A stretch of DNA of 34,365 nucleotides from Erythrobacter donghaensis (GTDB lineage Bacteria; Pseudomonadota; Alphaproteobacteria; Sphingomonadales; Sphingomonadaceae), in NCBI RefSeq assembly GCF_001557325.1, contig NZ_LSJS01000115.1, forward strand, positions 1 to 34,365, given 5' to 3'. Position numbers and translations under genes: made by a program. The notes beneath the pieces are model-generated. The model had not been told where the DNA came from. It was given only the letters and a program-made list of their open reading frames with translations, and searched no databases. Of the stretch, positions 11,001 to 18,714 are shown piece by piece (within the stretch, counting starts at the first letter, position 1; every line of letters begins with the position of its first letter).

Positions 11001-11166
11001 TCTCGATCCGCACGTCATTGGGCTGGCCGCCGTTCACCGTCGAGGTGACGACGGGCGTGGTGCGCGCGGTGCTGATGACGGTCTGCGCGGAGAGCTTCGC
11101 GGCAAGGAAGGGCGTGGCGATGGTCGCGAGCGCGGTTCCGGCGAAAAGCAAGCGGGGGTTAAGCAA
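8011..11166 (-). CDS. Autotransporter with beta-helical passenger
   Basis: A type Va-like autotransporter of 1051 residues. The signal peptide is about residues 1-28 (ending AAKLSAQ). The long passenger is rich in Gly, Thr, Asn and Val with repeating short strands such as ITNSGTITI and GNITISNADNATGI, typical of a right-handed beta-helix. The C-terminal part, from about residue 770, is an autotransporter outer-membrane barrel ending in SLRASIRLGW. Two acidic calcium-loop-like stretches, DTDNDGDLDG (119-128) and SDNDEDDDGIEDAR (283-296), interrupt the passenger. No protease or lipase triad was recognised. TTG at 11166 is chosen as start because AGGAGG stands 6 bases upstream and the peptide from there is a normal signal sequence; residues further upstream would not be. 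The gene lies 73 bases after a Fec-type TonB receptor on the same strand, suggesting shared control. Confidence 0.85.
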   Translation of the reverse strand: MLNPRLLFAGTALATIATPFLAAKLSAQTVISTARTTPVVTSTVNGGQPNDVRIESAGSVTVTSGTAVTVDSNNSVTNAGNITISNADNATGILVTGARTANITNSGTITIDEAYTPTDTDNDGDLDGLFALGTGRTAIRIDGALTGNLVHTGTIVVEGNNSGGIRASAPITGMVTIEGRTTVTGNNSVGVALGGVSGNVRLAGEITVRGSGAQGAVLSGDLGGALRVQSAITATGYRSTTLPADASRLDADDLLQGGSALVIEGNVARGIIFEIAPSDTVASDNDEDDDGIEDAREGNTRIIAYGAAPAVQIGGASDIAIGATQGTASQFGIVMAGTILGDGVYQGVNATGMRIGGRGGDVAVAGGIQINGQIGAVSRGGNATAVELAAGTSTPELRNANTIAATVSGTTGTGTATGVLIGADAALPTLRNSRSITATTIKDGTAYAIRDLSGTLGLIENSGTITATGAEAGSGRNVAIDLTARTGDSIVRQTVVAAGTTAPTITGDIRFGGGSDLLELADGGFAGNVSFGAGTNRLTMSGDAVMVGNADFGGGAGTLSLAGTAAFSGRLLNSQNVAVNLAGGSLALNGPTTIASLNVGNNAVIGATLGGAAGSSTAITVTGAASFGTGTRIAIRLADINTAVGTYTVISAGSLTGASNLTADSALVPFLYKAALAVSGNNINVAISRKANNELGLNASEAAAFDGLFAAFSKDTKVADLFLGINTAEVFQAYVAQTLPDHAGGSFEGLSQGLRAFDRHFMDPNSPFDQEGKFRIIADFANWNVEKDRGQSAAFDLSGLGFRGGAEYLTSLGAFGVTGSWLWNKHKNGPFDNSVLSDSYEAGAHWRGKFGPVIAFARVGAGKADFSGSRVFAGGTGTNAANYTITRDWKGDFVTATGGASIEGGGQFFFFRPSVVVDYLRLKEDGYTETGGGTALNLTVEERASKEVGINGAVAVGADLFGMQARDRGWLRIEGEGGWRELLTSDLGATRARYNTGQQFTLTPEGRDSGWFARARVLGGDGSYKVAGEVGLEEQFGNIGYSLRASIRLGW

Positions 11167-11172
11167 GGGGGT

Positions 11173-11178
11173 CCTCCT
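11173..11178 (-). promoter_or_regulatory. Strong Shine-Dalgarno that decides a TTG start
   Basis: On the minus strand AGGAGG is followed by six bases and then TTG (11166). This is the best ribosome binding site around the autotransporter and places the start at TTG instead of an upstream in-frame ATG at 11325, which would lie inside the preceding receptor gene. Confidence 0.7.
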
Positions 11179-11239
11179 GGTCGTTCGAACAGGAGACGGA
11201 GCGCTCGCGCGGCTGCCTTGATGCGAATTTGAAAAAAAT

Positions 11240-13753
11240 TCAGAAGCGCGCGTCGAAGCCGATGCGGATGGTGCGCGGCTGCAGCGGGGTGATCTGCGCG
11301 CGGCCCGTGGCGAACGGCGTGCCAAGCGCGAAGCGGTTGCCCTCCTCGTTCGCGATATTGGTGATCGAAAGCGTCAGCCCGGCGTTCTCGCGCCCCCAGC
11401 GGACAATCGCCCCGCTGTCGAGATAATCGCCCTGCAAGTCGCCCAGCTCCGGCCCGACCCCCAGGCGCGATGTGCCGACATAGCTCACCCAGGCATCGGC
11501 CGTGAGCGCGGTGCCATTGGCAAAGTCGCGGTGCCATTGCAGCCCCGCCCTTCCCGAGAAGCGCGCGATATTGGGGATGCGGGTGAGGCGCGGCGCGGCA
11601 AGGAAGCGCGCGGACGCGTCGGCACCGGCGGGCGCGACGAGGTCGAAGCCCGCGAGCGAAACGGCGGTCGGCGCGAAGAACACCGGCTCGTCGACCCTGC
11701 TGTCGTTGAACGTCGCCCCGGCCTCGGCGCGCAGGCCGGGCGCGATGCGAACCGAGCCCGAGACACTCGCCGACCACAGATCGCCATTGCCGATATTGGC
11801 GGTCGAAGGCAGCCCGCCGACGTCGATGAAATCGGCCTGGATGTCGCGCCAGCGGGTGTAGGAGAGGCTGGCGGAAAGGTCGAAGTCCCCGCGCCCGGGC
11901 TCGCCCCAGCCCCCGCCCAGTTCCACCGTGCGCGCGTGGTCTGAGCGGAACTGGCGCACGAAATCGCCCGCCACCGCAAGGCCGCCGGGGCGGAAGCCCT
12001 CCTGATAGCGAAACCACGCGCGCCCGCCCTCGCCGATGTCGAGCAGCGCGGCGGCCGAGGGCAGAATGGCAGTCTCGCGCCGCTCGGCGGTGATCGCGCG
12101 GGCCTGCGCGGCGAGCGCGAAGACCGGCAGGACGTCCTCGCCCGCTCCGCCCAGTTCGACATTGGTGACCCGGAGCCCCGCGGTCAGGGTCAGGCGGGGC
12201 CGCACGCGGTAGCTCGCCTCGCCATAGCCGGTGATCTCGAACACGGTGTTGCGCACGCCGGTGCTGGTCGGCAGCGCGGCGATCAGCGCGGGTGCCTCAT
12301 CCCCGGCGGCGACGCCCGCCACCACCCGCGCCGCCTCGATCTCGCCCAATCTGCGGGTGACGGTGTTGCGGTTGTCGATGACGCTGGTGCCCAGCACCCA
12401 GCCGAAACCGCCCTCGCCGACCGGCTGCCAGACCCGCGTCTCGTTGGCGATCATGCGCATCTGGTTGCGCTGGCGGAACAGCCGCGCGGGGCCGCCGGGC
12501 GCGGTCGCGTCGTAGCGTTCGGTCAGGTCCTGCGCGCCGATCCCGGTCGAGGACTTGATCTGCACCTCCCCGATCCGCCCGCTCACCACCAGCTGCGCCT
12601 GCCCGTATTGCGCCGCCGAGCCCTCTGTCACCGCGGCCGAGCTCTCGAGGCGGCGTCCGGCACGGTCGGCATATTGGCTGTCGTCGGCGCGGGTGTCCTG
12701 CCCGAGGAGGATCACGTCCGCCTGCCAATCGGGCGCGAGATCGAGCCGGAGCGCCGCGCGGCCCGAGAGGATCGCGGTGCGGTTGACATCGCGGCGGCCA
12801 ATCGCGGGCTTGTCGATATAGCCGCCGAGCGTCGCCGCATCGAGGTTCAACCGCAGCGTCGCGGTCTCGCCTGCGAGCGGAAGGTTCATGGTCGCATGGG
12901 CATCGCCGCCCGGTTCGCCCTGCGTGATCGCGCTCGCCCCGCCGGAGATCACGAGGCTGGTCTCGCCCGGCTCCGGCGCGCGCGGCACCAGCCGGATGAT
13001 CCCGCCGAGCGAACCAGCGCCATAGAGCGTGCCCTGCGGCCCCTCGAGAATCTCGACCCGCTCCATGTCGGACAGGCGCAGGTCGGGATCGGGGGCGTTG
13101 TAGGACAGGCGCAGGTCGCCGAAGTACTGGCCCACGGTCGCCTGCGTCGGCCCGGTGAAGCTCGAATCCGCGATGCCGCGGATGAACAGCTTGTTGCGCC
13201 CGCTGCCGAGATAGGTCGAGCTGACGGTCGCCGCGCGCTGCATGATCTTCTCGGTGCCGCCGACCCCGCCGCGTTGCAGCACCTCGCCGTCGAGCAGGGT
13301 CACCTGCCCCGCGGTCTCGGCATAGGTGAGGTCGCGCTTGGTCGCGGTGACGATGATCGGGGGGCCCTCGCTTGGCGGTTCGGGCGCGGGTGCGGCGGCG
13401 GCGCGTGCGACCGGCGCGGGGCGCGCCGGGCGTGCGCGGGCGAGCAGCGGGGTGCTGCGCGGCGCCGCGATCAGCCGCCACGCGCCCGGCCCGACCTTCA
13501 CCGCCTTGAGCCCGCCCGCCCTGGCGAGCCGCCTGACCGCGCTGTCGGCGTCCATCCGCCCCCTGATCCCGGCCACCGGCCTGCGGCCCAGCGCAGGGTC
13601 GGCGATGACGATGCTCGCCCCCGTCGCCCGTGCGAGCGCGATCGCGACCTCGGACACCGTGCCCCCCGGGATCGCCAGCTCGACGCTGCGCGCCGCCAGC
13701 GGCGAAGCCGCGGCAAGGCTCACGATTGCAACAAGGGGGGCAAGCGGCTTCAT
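11240..13753 (-). CDS. TonB-dependent receptor with N-terminal STN signalling domain
   Basis: An 837-residue outer-membrane receptor of the FecA transducer type. A signal peptide (about residues 1-21) precedes a secretin/TonB N-terminal (STN) domain at about 24-95 (ALARATGASIVIADPALGRR and DADSAVRRLARAGGLKAV). An Ala/Pro-rich linker follows, then a TonB box-like IIVTATKR, the plug (ERVEILEGPQGTLYGAGSLG) and the barrel ending in FDARF. STN domains of such receptors contact the periplasmic part of a FecR anti-sigma factor when the ligand binds. Here the gene follows ECF sigma and FecR genes (18-base gap to fecR), so it is very likely the sensor of that pair. The ligand is unknown; gene order alone does not show whether it is ferric citrate, another chelate or a glycan. 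Confidence 0.9.
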   Translation of the reverse strand: MKPLAPLVAIVSLAAASPLAARSVELAIPGGTVSEVAIALARATGASIVIADPALGRRPVAGIRGRMDADSAVRRLARAGGLKAVKVGPGAWRLIAAPRSTPLLARARPARPAPVARAAAAPAPEPPSEGPPIIVTATKRDLTYAETAGQVTLLDGEVLQRGGVGGTEKIMQRAATVSSTYLGSGRNKLFIRGIADSSFTGPTQATVGQYFGDLRLSYNAPDPDLRLSDMERVEILEGPQGTLYGAGSLGGIIRLVPRAPEPGETSLVISGGASAITQGEPGGDAHATMNLPLAGETATLRLNLDAATLGGYIDKPAIGRRDVNRTAILSGRAALRLDLAPDWQADVILLGQDTRADDSQYADRAGRRLESSAAVTEGSAAQYGQAQLVVSGRIGEVQIKSSTGIGAQDLTERYDATAPGGPARLFRQRNQMRMIANETRVWQPVGEGGFGWVLGTSVIDNRNTVTRRLGEIEAARVVAGVAAGDEAPALIAALPTSTGVRNTVFEITGYGEASYRVRPRLTLTAGLRVTNVELGGAGEDVLPVFALAAQARAITAERRETAILPSAAALLDIGEGGRAWFRYQEGFRPGGLAVAGDFVRQFRSDHARTVELGGGWGEPGRGDFDLSASLSYTRWRDIQADFIDVGGLPSTANIGNGDLWSASVSGSVRIAPGLRAEAGATFNDSRVDEPVFFAPTAVSLAGFDLVAPAGADASARFLAAPRLTRIPNIARFSGRAGLQWHRDFANGTALTADAWVSYVGTSRLGVGPELGDLQGDYLDSGAIVRWGRENAGLTLSITNIANEEGNRFALGTPFATGRAQITPLQPRTIRIGFDARF

Positions 13754-13771
13754 GGCGCGAGGCTCTAGCCG

Positions 13772-14707
13772 CTAGCGCGCGGCAATCATCCAGTCATCGT
13801 TCGAGCGCATAATCCGCACGCCCAGCAGCGGCCCCAGCGCCTCCGGATCGGCGCGCACCGCATCCACCGCGATGCTGCCCGACAGGCGCGTCGCCGTGTC
13901 AGTGCTGGTGAAGCGGGTGCCGGTCGCGCGGGTGAGCTCGGCGGCAATCTCGGCAAGGTTCGCGGCCTCGAAGCTGATCCGCCCGCGGCGCCATTCGCCC
14001 ACCATCGCGGTGTCGACCTCGGCGCGGCGAAACCTTCCGTCCGCGCGTACCGCCCGCTCGCCCGGGTCGAGGCGGATCGCTGCGCCCTCGGGGTCGACGA
14101 TCACCGCGCCTTCGGCCACCGCGACATCGAGCGTCTCGCCCGCCAGCCGCACATCGAACACCGTGCCCGCGTCCACCAGCCGTTCCCCGCCGGCGGTGAG
14201 GACAAAGGGATCGGCGGCGTCGTGGCGGATGGTGAACAGCGCCTGGCCCTGTTCGAGCCGCGCGGCGCGCGCGCCCTCGAGCGCGAGGGTGCTGCCGCCC
14301 GCGAGTTCGACCGTGCTGCCATCCTCGAGCGCGATCAGCCGGGTCTCGCCGGGAGCGGTGCGGTAGAGCGTCTCGCCGCCGGGCCCGAACCACAGAACCG
14401 AGGTCAGCGCGAGCGCCAGCGATGCGGCCACCGCACCGCCGAGCCACGCGCGGCGACCGGCGAGCCAACCGGGAGGATTGTCGTTTGCGGCGACCTCATC
14501 CAGCTCCGGCGCGGGCGCGGGCGCGGGCAGCGCCGCCAGCACCGTGTCGGCGTCGTCGAGCGCGTATTGGACGGCGTCGTAGGCTTTCGCATGGGCCGGA
14601 TCGGCCTCGAGCCAGGCGGCAAACCCGTCCCAGTCCGCGAAATCGGGCGCGCGCGTGGCGATTGCCCAGGCAAGGGCAGCATCGCGGATCGGCTGGTCGG
14701 TGGTCAT
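13772..14707 (-). CDS. FecR-family anti-sigma regulator
   Basis: A 311-residue single-pass inner-membrane regulator. The cytoplasmic N-terminus carries a DUF4880-type sigma-binding region (ALAWAIATRAPDFADWDGFA, WLEADPAHAKAYD, residues 11-45). A membrane helix spans about 88-107 (AWLGGAVAASLALALTSVLW). The periplasmic FecR domain follows (ETRLIALEDGSTVELAGGST and RAVRADGRF), and the C-terminus resembles an STN domain that meets the receptor. ATG 14707 is preferred over the upstream in-frame start because AGGAGA lies 9 bases ahead and the DUF4880 segment begins there. The gene sits 46 bases after the ECF sigma gene and 18 before the STN receptor, the usual sigma-fecR-receptor order. Confidence 0.9.
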   Translation of the reverse strand: MTTDQPIRDAALAWAIATRAPDFADWDGFAAWLEADPAHAKAYDAVQYALDDADTVLAALPAPAPAPELDEVAANDNPPGWLAGRRAWLGGAVAASLALALTSVLWFGPGGETLYRTAPGETRLIALEDGSTVELAGGSTLALEGARAARLEQGQALFTIRHDAADPFVLTAGGERLVDAGTVFDVRLAGETLDVAVAEGAVIVDPEGAAIRLDPGERAVRADGRFRRAEVDTAMVGEWRRGRISFEAANLAEIAAELTRATGTRFTSTDTATRLSGSIAVDAVRADPEALGPLLGVRIMRSNDDWMIAAR

Positions 14708-14753
14708 CGGACAGGTTCTCCTGCCTGCAAGACGGAGACGCGCGGCGAATGCC

Positions 14754-15266
14754 TCATGGGCCGTCCTCCCGGGTCGCAAGGATCGCTGCATAGGCGCGGC
14801 GCAAGTCGCTCTCGACCGTGCTCAGGCTGACCCCGAATTCGGCGGCGATCGCGCGTTGGGTGAGCCCGTCGATGCGGTGGCGCCGCAGGATCGCCGCCGC
14901 ACGCGGGCCGAGTTCGGCGAGCGCTCGTTCGACCCGCGCCACCTCCTGCCGCGCGGCAAGTTCGCGCTCGGGGCCGGGGGCGGCCGCAACGCCGTCGGCC
15001 ATGCCCGGCTGCGCCTCGGCCCAGGCCTTGTCGCGCAAGGCGGACTGGCGCTCGGAGCGGTAGCGATCGATCATCAGCCGGTCGGCCGCGCGCATCATGT
15101 AGCCGAGGCCCGCCGCCGCTGCGGGATCGGGCGCGGCGGCAAGGCGCAGCCACAGCTCCTGCAACAGATCCTCGGCCGCCTCCCCGCCGCCGCGCGCGCG
15201 CAGGAAGCGCAGCAGCCGCTCGCGGTGCGCGAGGTAGGCCTCTTCGAGCGTAAGGGTGGGGGCCAT
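14754..15266 (-). CDS. ECF sigma factor, FecI-like
   Basis: A 170-residue extracytoplasmic-function RNA polymerase sigma factor. Region 2 is seen at about residues 13-75: a helix RERLLRFLRARGGG, the region 2.2-like EAAEDLLQELWLRL, and the region 2.4-like LMIDRYRSERQSA. After an Ala/Pro-rich spacer, region 4 gives a helix-turn-helix with LTQRAIAAEFGVSLSTVESDL (about 133-153), the part that reads the -35 element. The downstream FecR-type anti-sigma and STN receptor assign it to the iron-starvation (FecI) class. Its expected targets are the receptor and perhaps the autotransporter and itself. No target promoter could be defined by eye. Confidence 0.9.
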   Translation of the reverse strand: MAPTLTLEEAYLAHRERLLRFLRARGGGEAAEDLLQELWLRLAAAPDPAAAAGLGYMMRAADRLMIDRYRSERQSALRDKAWAEAQPGMADGVAAAPGPERELAARQEVARVERALAELGPRAAAILRRHRIDGLTQRAIAAEFGVSLSTVESDLRRAYAAILATREDGP

Positions 15267-15380
15267 GGGCGGATCGATCGGCGGTTGCGGGCAGGCAGGC
15301 GGCGGGGGTGCTTGAGCGCCCCTAGCATGAACCCGGCCCGAACGGGAATGGCCTGACGCCCGGCCTCGCGCGCGCGCCGA

Positions 15381-16289
15381 TCAGAGCGCGAAGTAGGCGC
15401 GGAAGGCGCTCGGCGACATGCCGCGCGCGCGGGCGAAGGCCGCGCTGAAATTGGCATGGCGCGGGAAGCCGCAGGCGCGCGCGATCTCGTGCACCGAGAG
15501 CTCGGGCGACATCAGCAGGCGCTGGGCGTGCTGCAGCCGCCGCTCGCTCACGTAGCGATAGGGGCTGGAGCCCGTCGCCTGCCGGAACACCCGCGCGAAG
15601 TGGAACACCGAAAGCCCCGCGACATGCGCCAGCAGATCGAGCGTCAGCGGCTCGGCAAGATTGGCCTCGATGAATTCGATCACCCGCTTCAACCGCACCG
15701 GCGGCAGGCTGATCCGCTCGCTCTCGGCGATGAAGCCGTGGGGGTCGATGCCCGACAGGATCAGCGCCATCGATCGCATCGCCTGCTCGGCGACGATATC
15801 GGTGGCGAGGCCGGGGCGGAACAGCTCGAGCTCGATCAGGCTGATGAGGCCGATCAGCGCGGTGTTCTCGCTGAACAGCAGCGGCACCGAGGCGCGCCCG
15901 CCGCGATCCTCGAGCAGGCTGTCGAGGAAGCCCTTGGGGAAGACCAGATTGACGCTCTTGGCCGAGGTGCCGAATTCGATCTGCGAATCCGCCCCGCTCG
16001 GCACGAAGCTGGCGCGCAGATCGCGGTTGGCCGCGACGGTGTAGCGCTCGCCGGCCATGCAGCCGAAGGCCGGGTGCCCTGAACCGCGGGTCAGCAGGAG
16101 CAATTCGTTGTGATCGGCCGGTCGGTCGGCGCTGGTGACACGCGAGGGGCCGTAATCGACGATCCGGTAGAGCACGATGTCGCGCGGGGCGGCGGCGAGC
16201 GACAGGGCGGCAGGCGCGTGCCGATAGGCGACGCAGTCGATCGCCTGATATCCCGTATGCGTGTGCTGCACCTGACCGATCCCGGTCAT
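15381..16289 (-). CDS. AraC-family transcriptional regulator (first of three)
   Basis: A 302-residue regulator with an N-terminal ligand/dimerisation region of AraC_binding_2 style (RGSGHPAFGCMAGERY, FVPSGADSQIEFGTSAKSV) and a C-terminal double helix-turn-helix, about 205-302 (LKRVIEFIEANLAEPLTLDL, LSVFHFARVFRQATGSSPY, ACGFPRHANFSAAFARARG). ATG 16289 is chosen because GGGAGG stands just upstream; the longer in-frame extension is not protein-like. It sits between a ZnuD-like TonB receptor (upstream) and the FecI-type sigma gene (downstream), all on the minus strand, so it may control either. It shares its domain plan and several sequence blocks with the AraC gene at 20781, suggesting paralogues. 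The effector is unknown. Confidence 0.88.
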   Translation of the reverse strand: MTGIGQVQHTHTGYQAIDCVAYRHAPAALSLAAAPRDIVLYRIVDYGPSRVTSADRPADHNELLLLTRGSGHPAFGCMAGERYTVAANRDLRASFVPSGADSQIEFGTSAKSVNLVFPKGFLDSLLEDRGGRASVPLLFSENTALIGLISLIELELFRPGLATDIVAEQAMRSMALILSGIDPHGFIAESERISLPPVRLKRVIEFIEANLAEPLTLDLLAHVAGLSVFHFARVFRQATGSSPYRYVSERRLQHAQRLLMSPELSVHEIARACGFPRHANFSAAFARARGMSPSAFRAYFAL

Positions 16290-16382
16290 CCACACCCTCC
16301 CGTCCGTTCGTCCCGCCTTACGCTTGCCGCAGCGCAATCTGCCCGAAGCCGGAGCCTGCGGTTTTCGAATTCTTGCTTTTTC

Positions 16383-16396
16383 GTAGCATTTGCTAC
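16383..16396. promoter_or_regulatory. 14-bp palindrome in AraC promoter region
   Basis: GTAGCA-TT-TGCTAC is a perfect palindrome in the AT-rich part of the 124-base gap between the TonB receptor stop and the AraC start. It lies about 94-107 bases upstream of ATG 16289 and 17 bases after the receptor stop. It may be an operator or a small stem after the receptor gene; no T-run follows on the minus strand. Confidence 0.35.
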
Positions 16397-16413
16397 AGCA
16401 CCTCCCTCCTGTC

Positions 16414-18624
16414 TCAGAATGCGATCCGCGCCCGCAGCCTGATGTCGCGCCCGGCATTGGGGGCGAAATCCTTCAGGAAGCTGGCATGACGGCGCACGGT
16501 GTCATCGAAGATGTTGTTGGCGCTAACGCTCAGGGTGAGGTCGGGACGGTCGGCAAAGGGCCGCCAGTCGAAGCTCGCGTTGGCGACAACATAGCCCTCG
16601 GTCGGGGTCTCGAAGTCGCTCACCCGGTCCATGCGGTCGGCCCATTCGACCTCGATCCGCGCATCGAAGGCCGACGCCCGCGCGCTCACCCCGCCCAGCA
16701 CACGCAGCGGCGGGATGCGCGGCACCGGCGTGCCGTCCGCCAGGGTCGCGCGGGTGTAGTCCATCAGCGCGTCGACCCCGATGGTGGCGCTGCCCACATC
16801 GAACAGGTCGAGCTTGCCCTGCACTTCGAAGCCGTAATACTCCGCCTCGTCCGCGAGGAACTGGAACACCGGCAGGCCGTCCACCACCGCGCCGGTTTGC
16901 GCGGTGAAGATGTAGTCGGGGAAGCGGTTGTAATAGGCCGAGGCCTCGAGGCTCCACTTCGTGCCGAAGCCGCGCACCACGCCCTCGAAGCCCCAGGCGG
17001 TCTCCTGCGGCAGATCGGGATTGCCCAGCAGCACGCCCTGCGTGCCCGGATCGGTTCCCTGGGTGTAGAGTTCCTCGACCACCGGCGCGCGGCGCGAGAA
17101 GAAGCCGCTGCCGGCGATCACCAGCCCCGGCGCGGCGGCGTAGCTTGCCCCGAGCGAGCCCGAGAGGCCGGAATAGTCGCGTTCCTGCGCAGCGTTGCCC
17201 AGCGCCGGATCGGGACGTGCCTCGATTGCGGTCGTCTCCCAGCGCAGCGCAGCCTCGACCCGCACCGGGGCGAGATTGAACTCGTGGGACGAGAACACCG
17301 CGAACTGGCCGGTCTGGGTGGGCGGCAGCAGCGGTGATTCCGCCAGAACGCTGAAATCGCGGCTGACGAACTGCACGCCCGTGGTCGCGCGCCAGATGCC
17401 GCGCTGCGCGCCGACCACCTCTGCCCGTCCCTCGAACGCCTGGTTGAGGAAGGTGGCGGTGAGCTCGCCGGTGTCGAGCACCTCGTCATGCGCATAGTCG
17501 GCCCAGCCGAACCGGAACCTCAGCGCCTCGACCCACGCGCCCTGCAAGCCGATCTCGGAGGCGAAGTCGACCCGCGTCTGCTGGAGGTCGATCAGGGTGT
17601 TGGGCACGGGCGCGGCCGGATCGAAGGAGAAGCGGGTGGGCAGGCCATAGCGGCTCTCCGAATGGGTGACGGCAAGCCCGAAATGCGCCTCGTCGAGCAC
17701 GAAGGACGCGCCGCCGGCGATGTCCCAGCTCTGCGCGGCGCTGTTGGGCAGCCGGCCACGCAGGTCGGCGAGCGCGCGGATGCCTGCATCGGGCGAGGCC
17801 TGCGCCGCGACGCGCTGCCCGGGGGCAAGCACGAAGCCGCCGATGTCGAGGTCGCCGGTGTCGAGCCAGTGGCCATCGAGGTGCCAAGCGAGCTTGCCCC
17901 CGCCCCCGTCGAGCGCGGCGCCGAGCACCACCTCGTCCGAAGCTGAGCCGTAGCTCGCCGAGGCGCGCCCGGTGATCGCCGCGGAAGGCAGGCGGTCGGG
18001 CACGCGCGCGACCTTCGTGTTGACCACGCCGCCGACGAGGCCCGAGCCGTAGAGCAGCGCCGAGGGCCCGCGCAGCACCTCGATGCGGTCGGCCACCAGC
18101 GGGTTGATCGCGACCGCGTGATCGGGGCTGGTGTTGGAGACGTCGAGGCTCTGGATGCCGTCGATCAGCAGCCGCGTGCGCTCGCCCTGAAGCCCGCGCA
18201 GCACCGGGCGCGAGACGCCGGGGCCGAAGGCGGTGGAGGAGACCCCGGGCAGGCTCGCCAGCGTCTCGCCCAGCGTTGCGCGGCCGGCGCGTGCGAGTTC
18301 GTCGCCCGACAACACCGCGCCCGAGACCGGGGCGGTGACGCGCGCGCGGCGGCGGGTGCCGGTGACGATGATCTCGGTGATCATTTCCGCGCCCGGCGCA
18401 TCGGAGTCCATCGCATCCGCGCCCTCGAGCATGGACATGAGGTCCATCGCATCGGACGGAGGTGCTTCGCCGTCGTCCATCATGACCGGTGGGGTGCCGG
18501 CTTGCGCCTCGGCCGCCTGATCCTGCGCCTCGGGCGCGACCTCGTCCTGGGCAAGGGCCGGCCCGGCGAACGCCAGCGCGGCGCAACTGGCCAGCGCAGC
18601 GAGGGAAGCGGGGGTCGAACGCAT
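16414..18624 (-). CDS. TonB-dependent receptor, ZnuD-like, with Met/Asp-rich N-terminus
   Basis: A 736-residue outer-membrane receptor. Residues 1-26 are a signal peptide ending ALAQ. Residues 48-81 are unusually rich in Met and Asp (seven Met; DAMDLMSMLEGADAMDSD). A TonB box EIIVTGTRR follows (84-92), then a plug with LRGLQGERTRLLIDGIQSLD, SPDHAVAINPLVADRIEV and LRGPSALLYGSGLVGGVVN. The barrel ends in LRARIAF. The GLQGERTRLL / SPDHAV / ALLYGSG pattern resembles the ZnuD zinc/haem receptor group, but the His-rich loops of well-known ZnuD proteins were not seen, so metal specificity is open. ATG 18624 has AGGAA 7 bases upstream and gives a clean signal peptide. The neighbouring AraC gene may regulate it. 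Confidence 0.85.
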   Translation of the reverse strand: MRSTPASLAALASCAALAFAGPALAQDEVAPEAQDQAAEAQAGTPPVMMDDGEAPPSDAMDLMSMLEGADAMDSDAPGAEMITEIIVTGTRRRARVTAPVSGAVLSGDELARAGRATLGETLASLPGVSSTAFGPGVSRPVLRGLQGERTRLLIDGIQSLDVSNTSPDHAVAINPLVADRIEVLRGPSALLYGSGLVGGVVNTKVARVPDRLPSAAITGRASASYGSASDEVVLGAALDGGGGKLAWHLDGHWLDTGDLDIGGFVLAPGQRVAAQASPDAGIRALADLRGRLPNSAAQSWDIAGGASFVLDEAHFGLAVTHSESRYGLPTRFSFDPAAPVPNTLIDLQQTRVDFASEIGLQGAWVEALRFRFGWADYAHDEVLDTGELTATFLNQAFEGRAEVVGAQRGIWRATTGVQFVSRDFSVLAESPLLPPTQTGQFAVFSSHEFNLAPVRVEAALRWETTAIEARPDPALGNAAQERDYSGLSGSLGASYAAAPGLVIAGSGFFSRRAPVVEELYTQGTDPGTQGVLLGNPDLPQETAWGFEGVVRGFGTKWSLEASAYYNRFPDYIFTAQTGAVVDGLPVFQFLADEAEYYGFEVQGKLDLFDVGSATIGVDALMDYTRATLADGTPVPRIPPLRVLGGVSARASAFDARIEVEWADRMDRVSDFETPTEGYVVANASFDWRPFADRPDLTLSVSANNIFDDTVRRHASFLKDFAPNAGRDIRLRARIAF

Positions 18625-18696
18625 AGGAAATTCCTGTTGGCTTTGGCCCGAGGTCGCCGCGCTCAGACAGGTCGGTGAGACCCGCTCATCCGGCAT

Positions 18697-18711
18697 CCTT
18701 GCCGGGCAAGG
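18697..18711. promoter_or_regulatory. 15-bp palindrome upstream of ZnuD-like receptor
   Basis: CCTTGCC-G-GGCAAGG is a perfect dyad 73-87 bases upstream of the receptor start. It is a candidate operator for metal- or ligand-dependent control of the receptor. It does not look like the AT-rich alphaproteobacterial Zur box. Confidence 0.35.
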
Positions 18712-18714
18712 GGC

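Noticed and set aside
11164..11325. Upstream ATG start for the autotransporter
   Set aside because: It would overlap the end of the TonB receptor gene and place about 50 Arg/Ser-rich residues before the signal peptide; TTG 11166 has a strong ribosome binding site.
8011..15266. Lasso-peptide or siderophore uptake cluster
   Set aside because: Such clusters in sphingomonads also contain sigma-FecR-receptor genes, but there is no precursor peptide, B/C maturation protein, isopeptidase or permease gene here.
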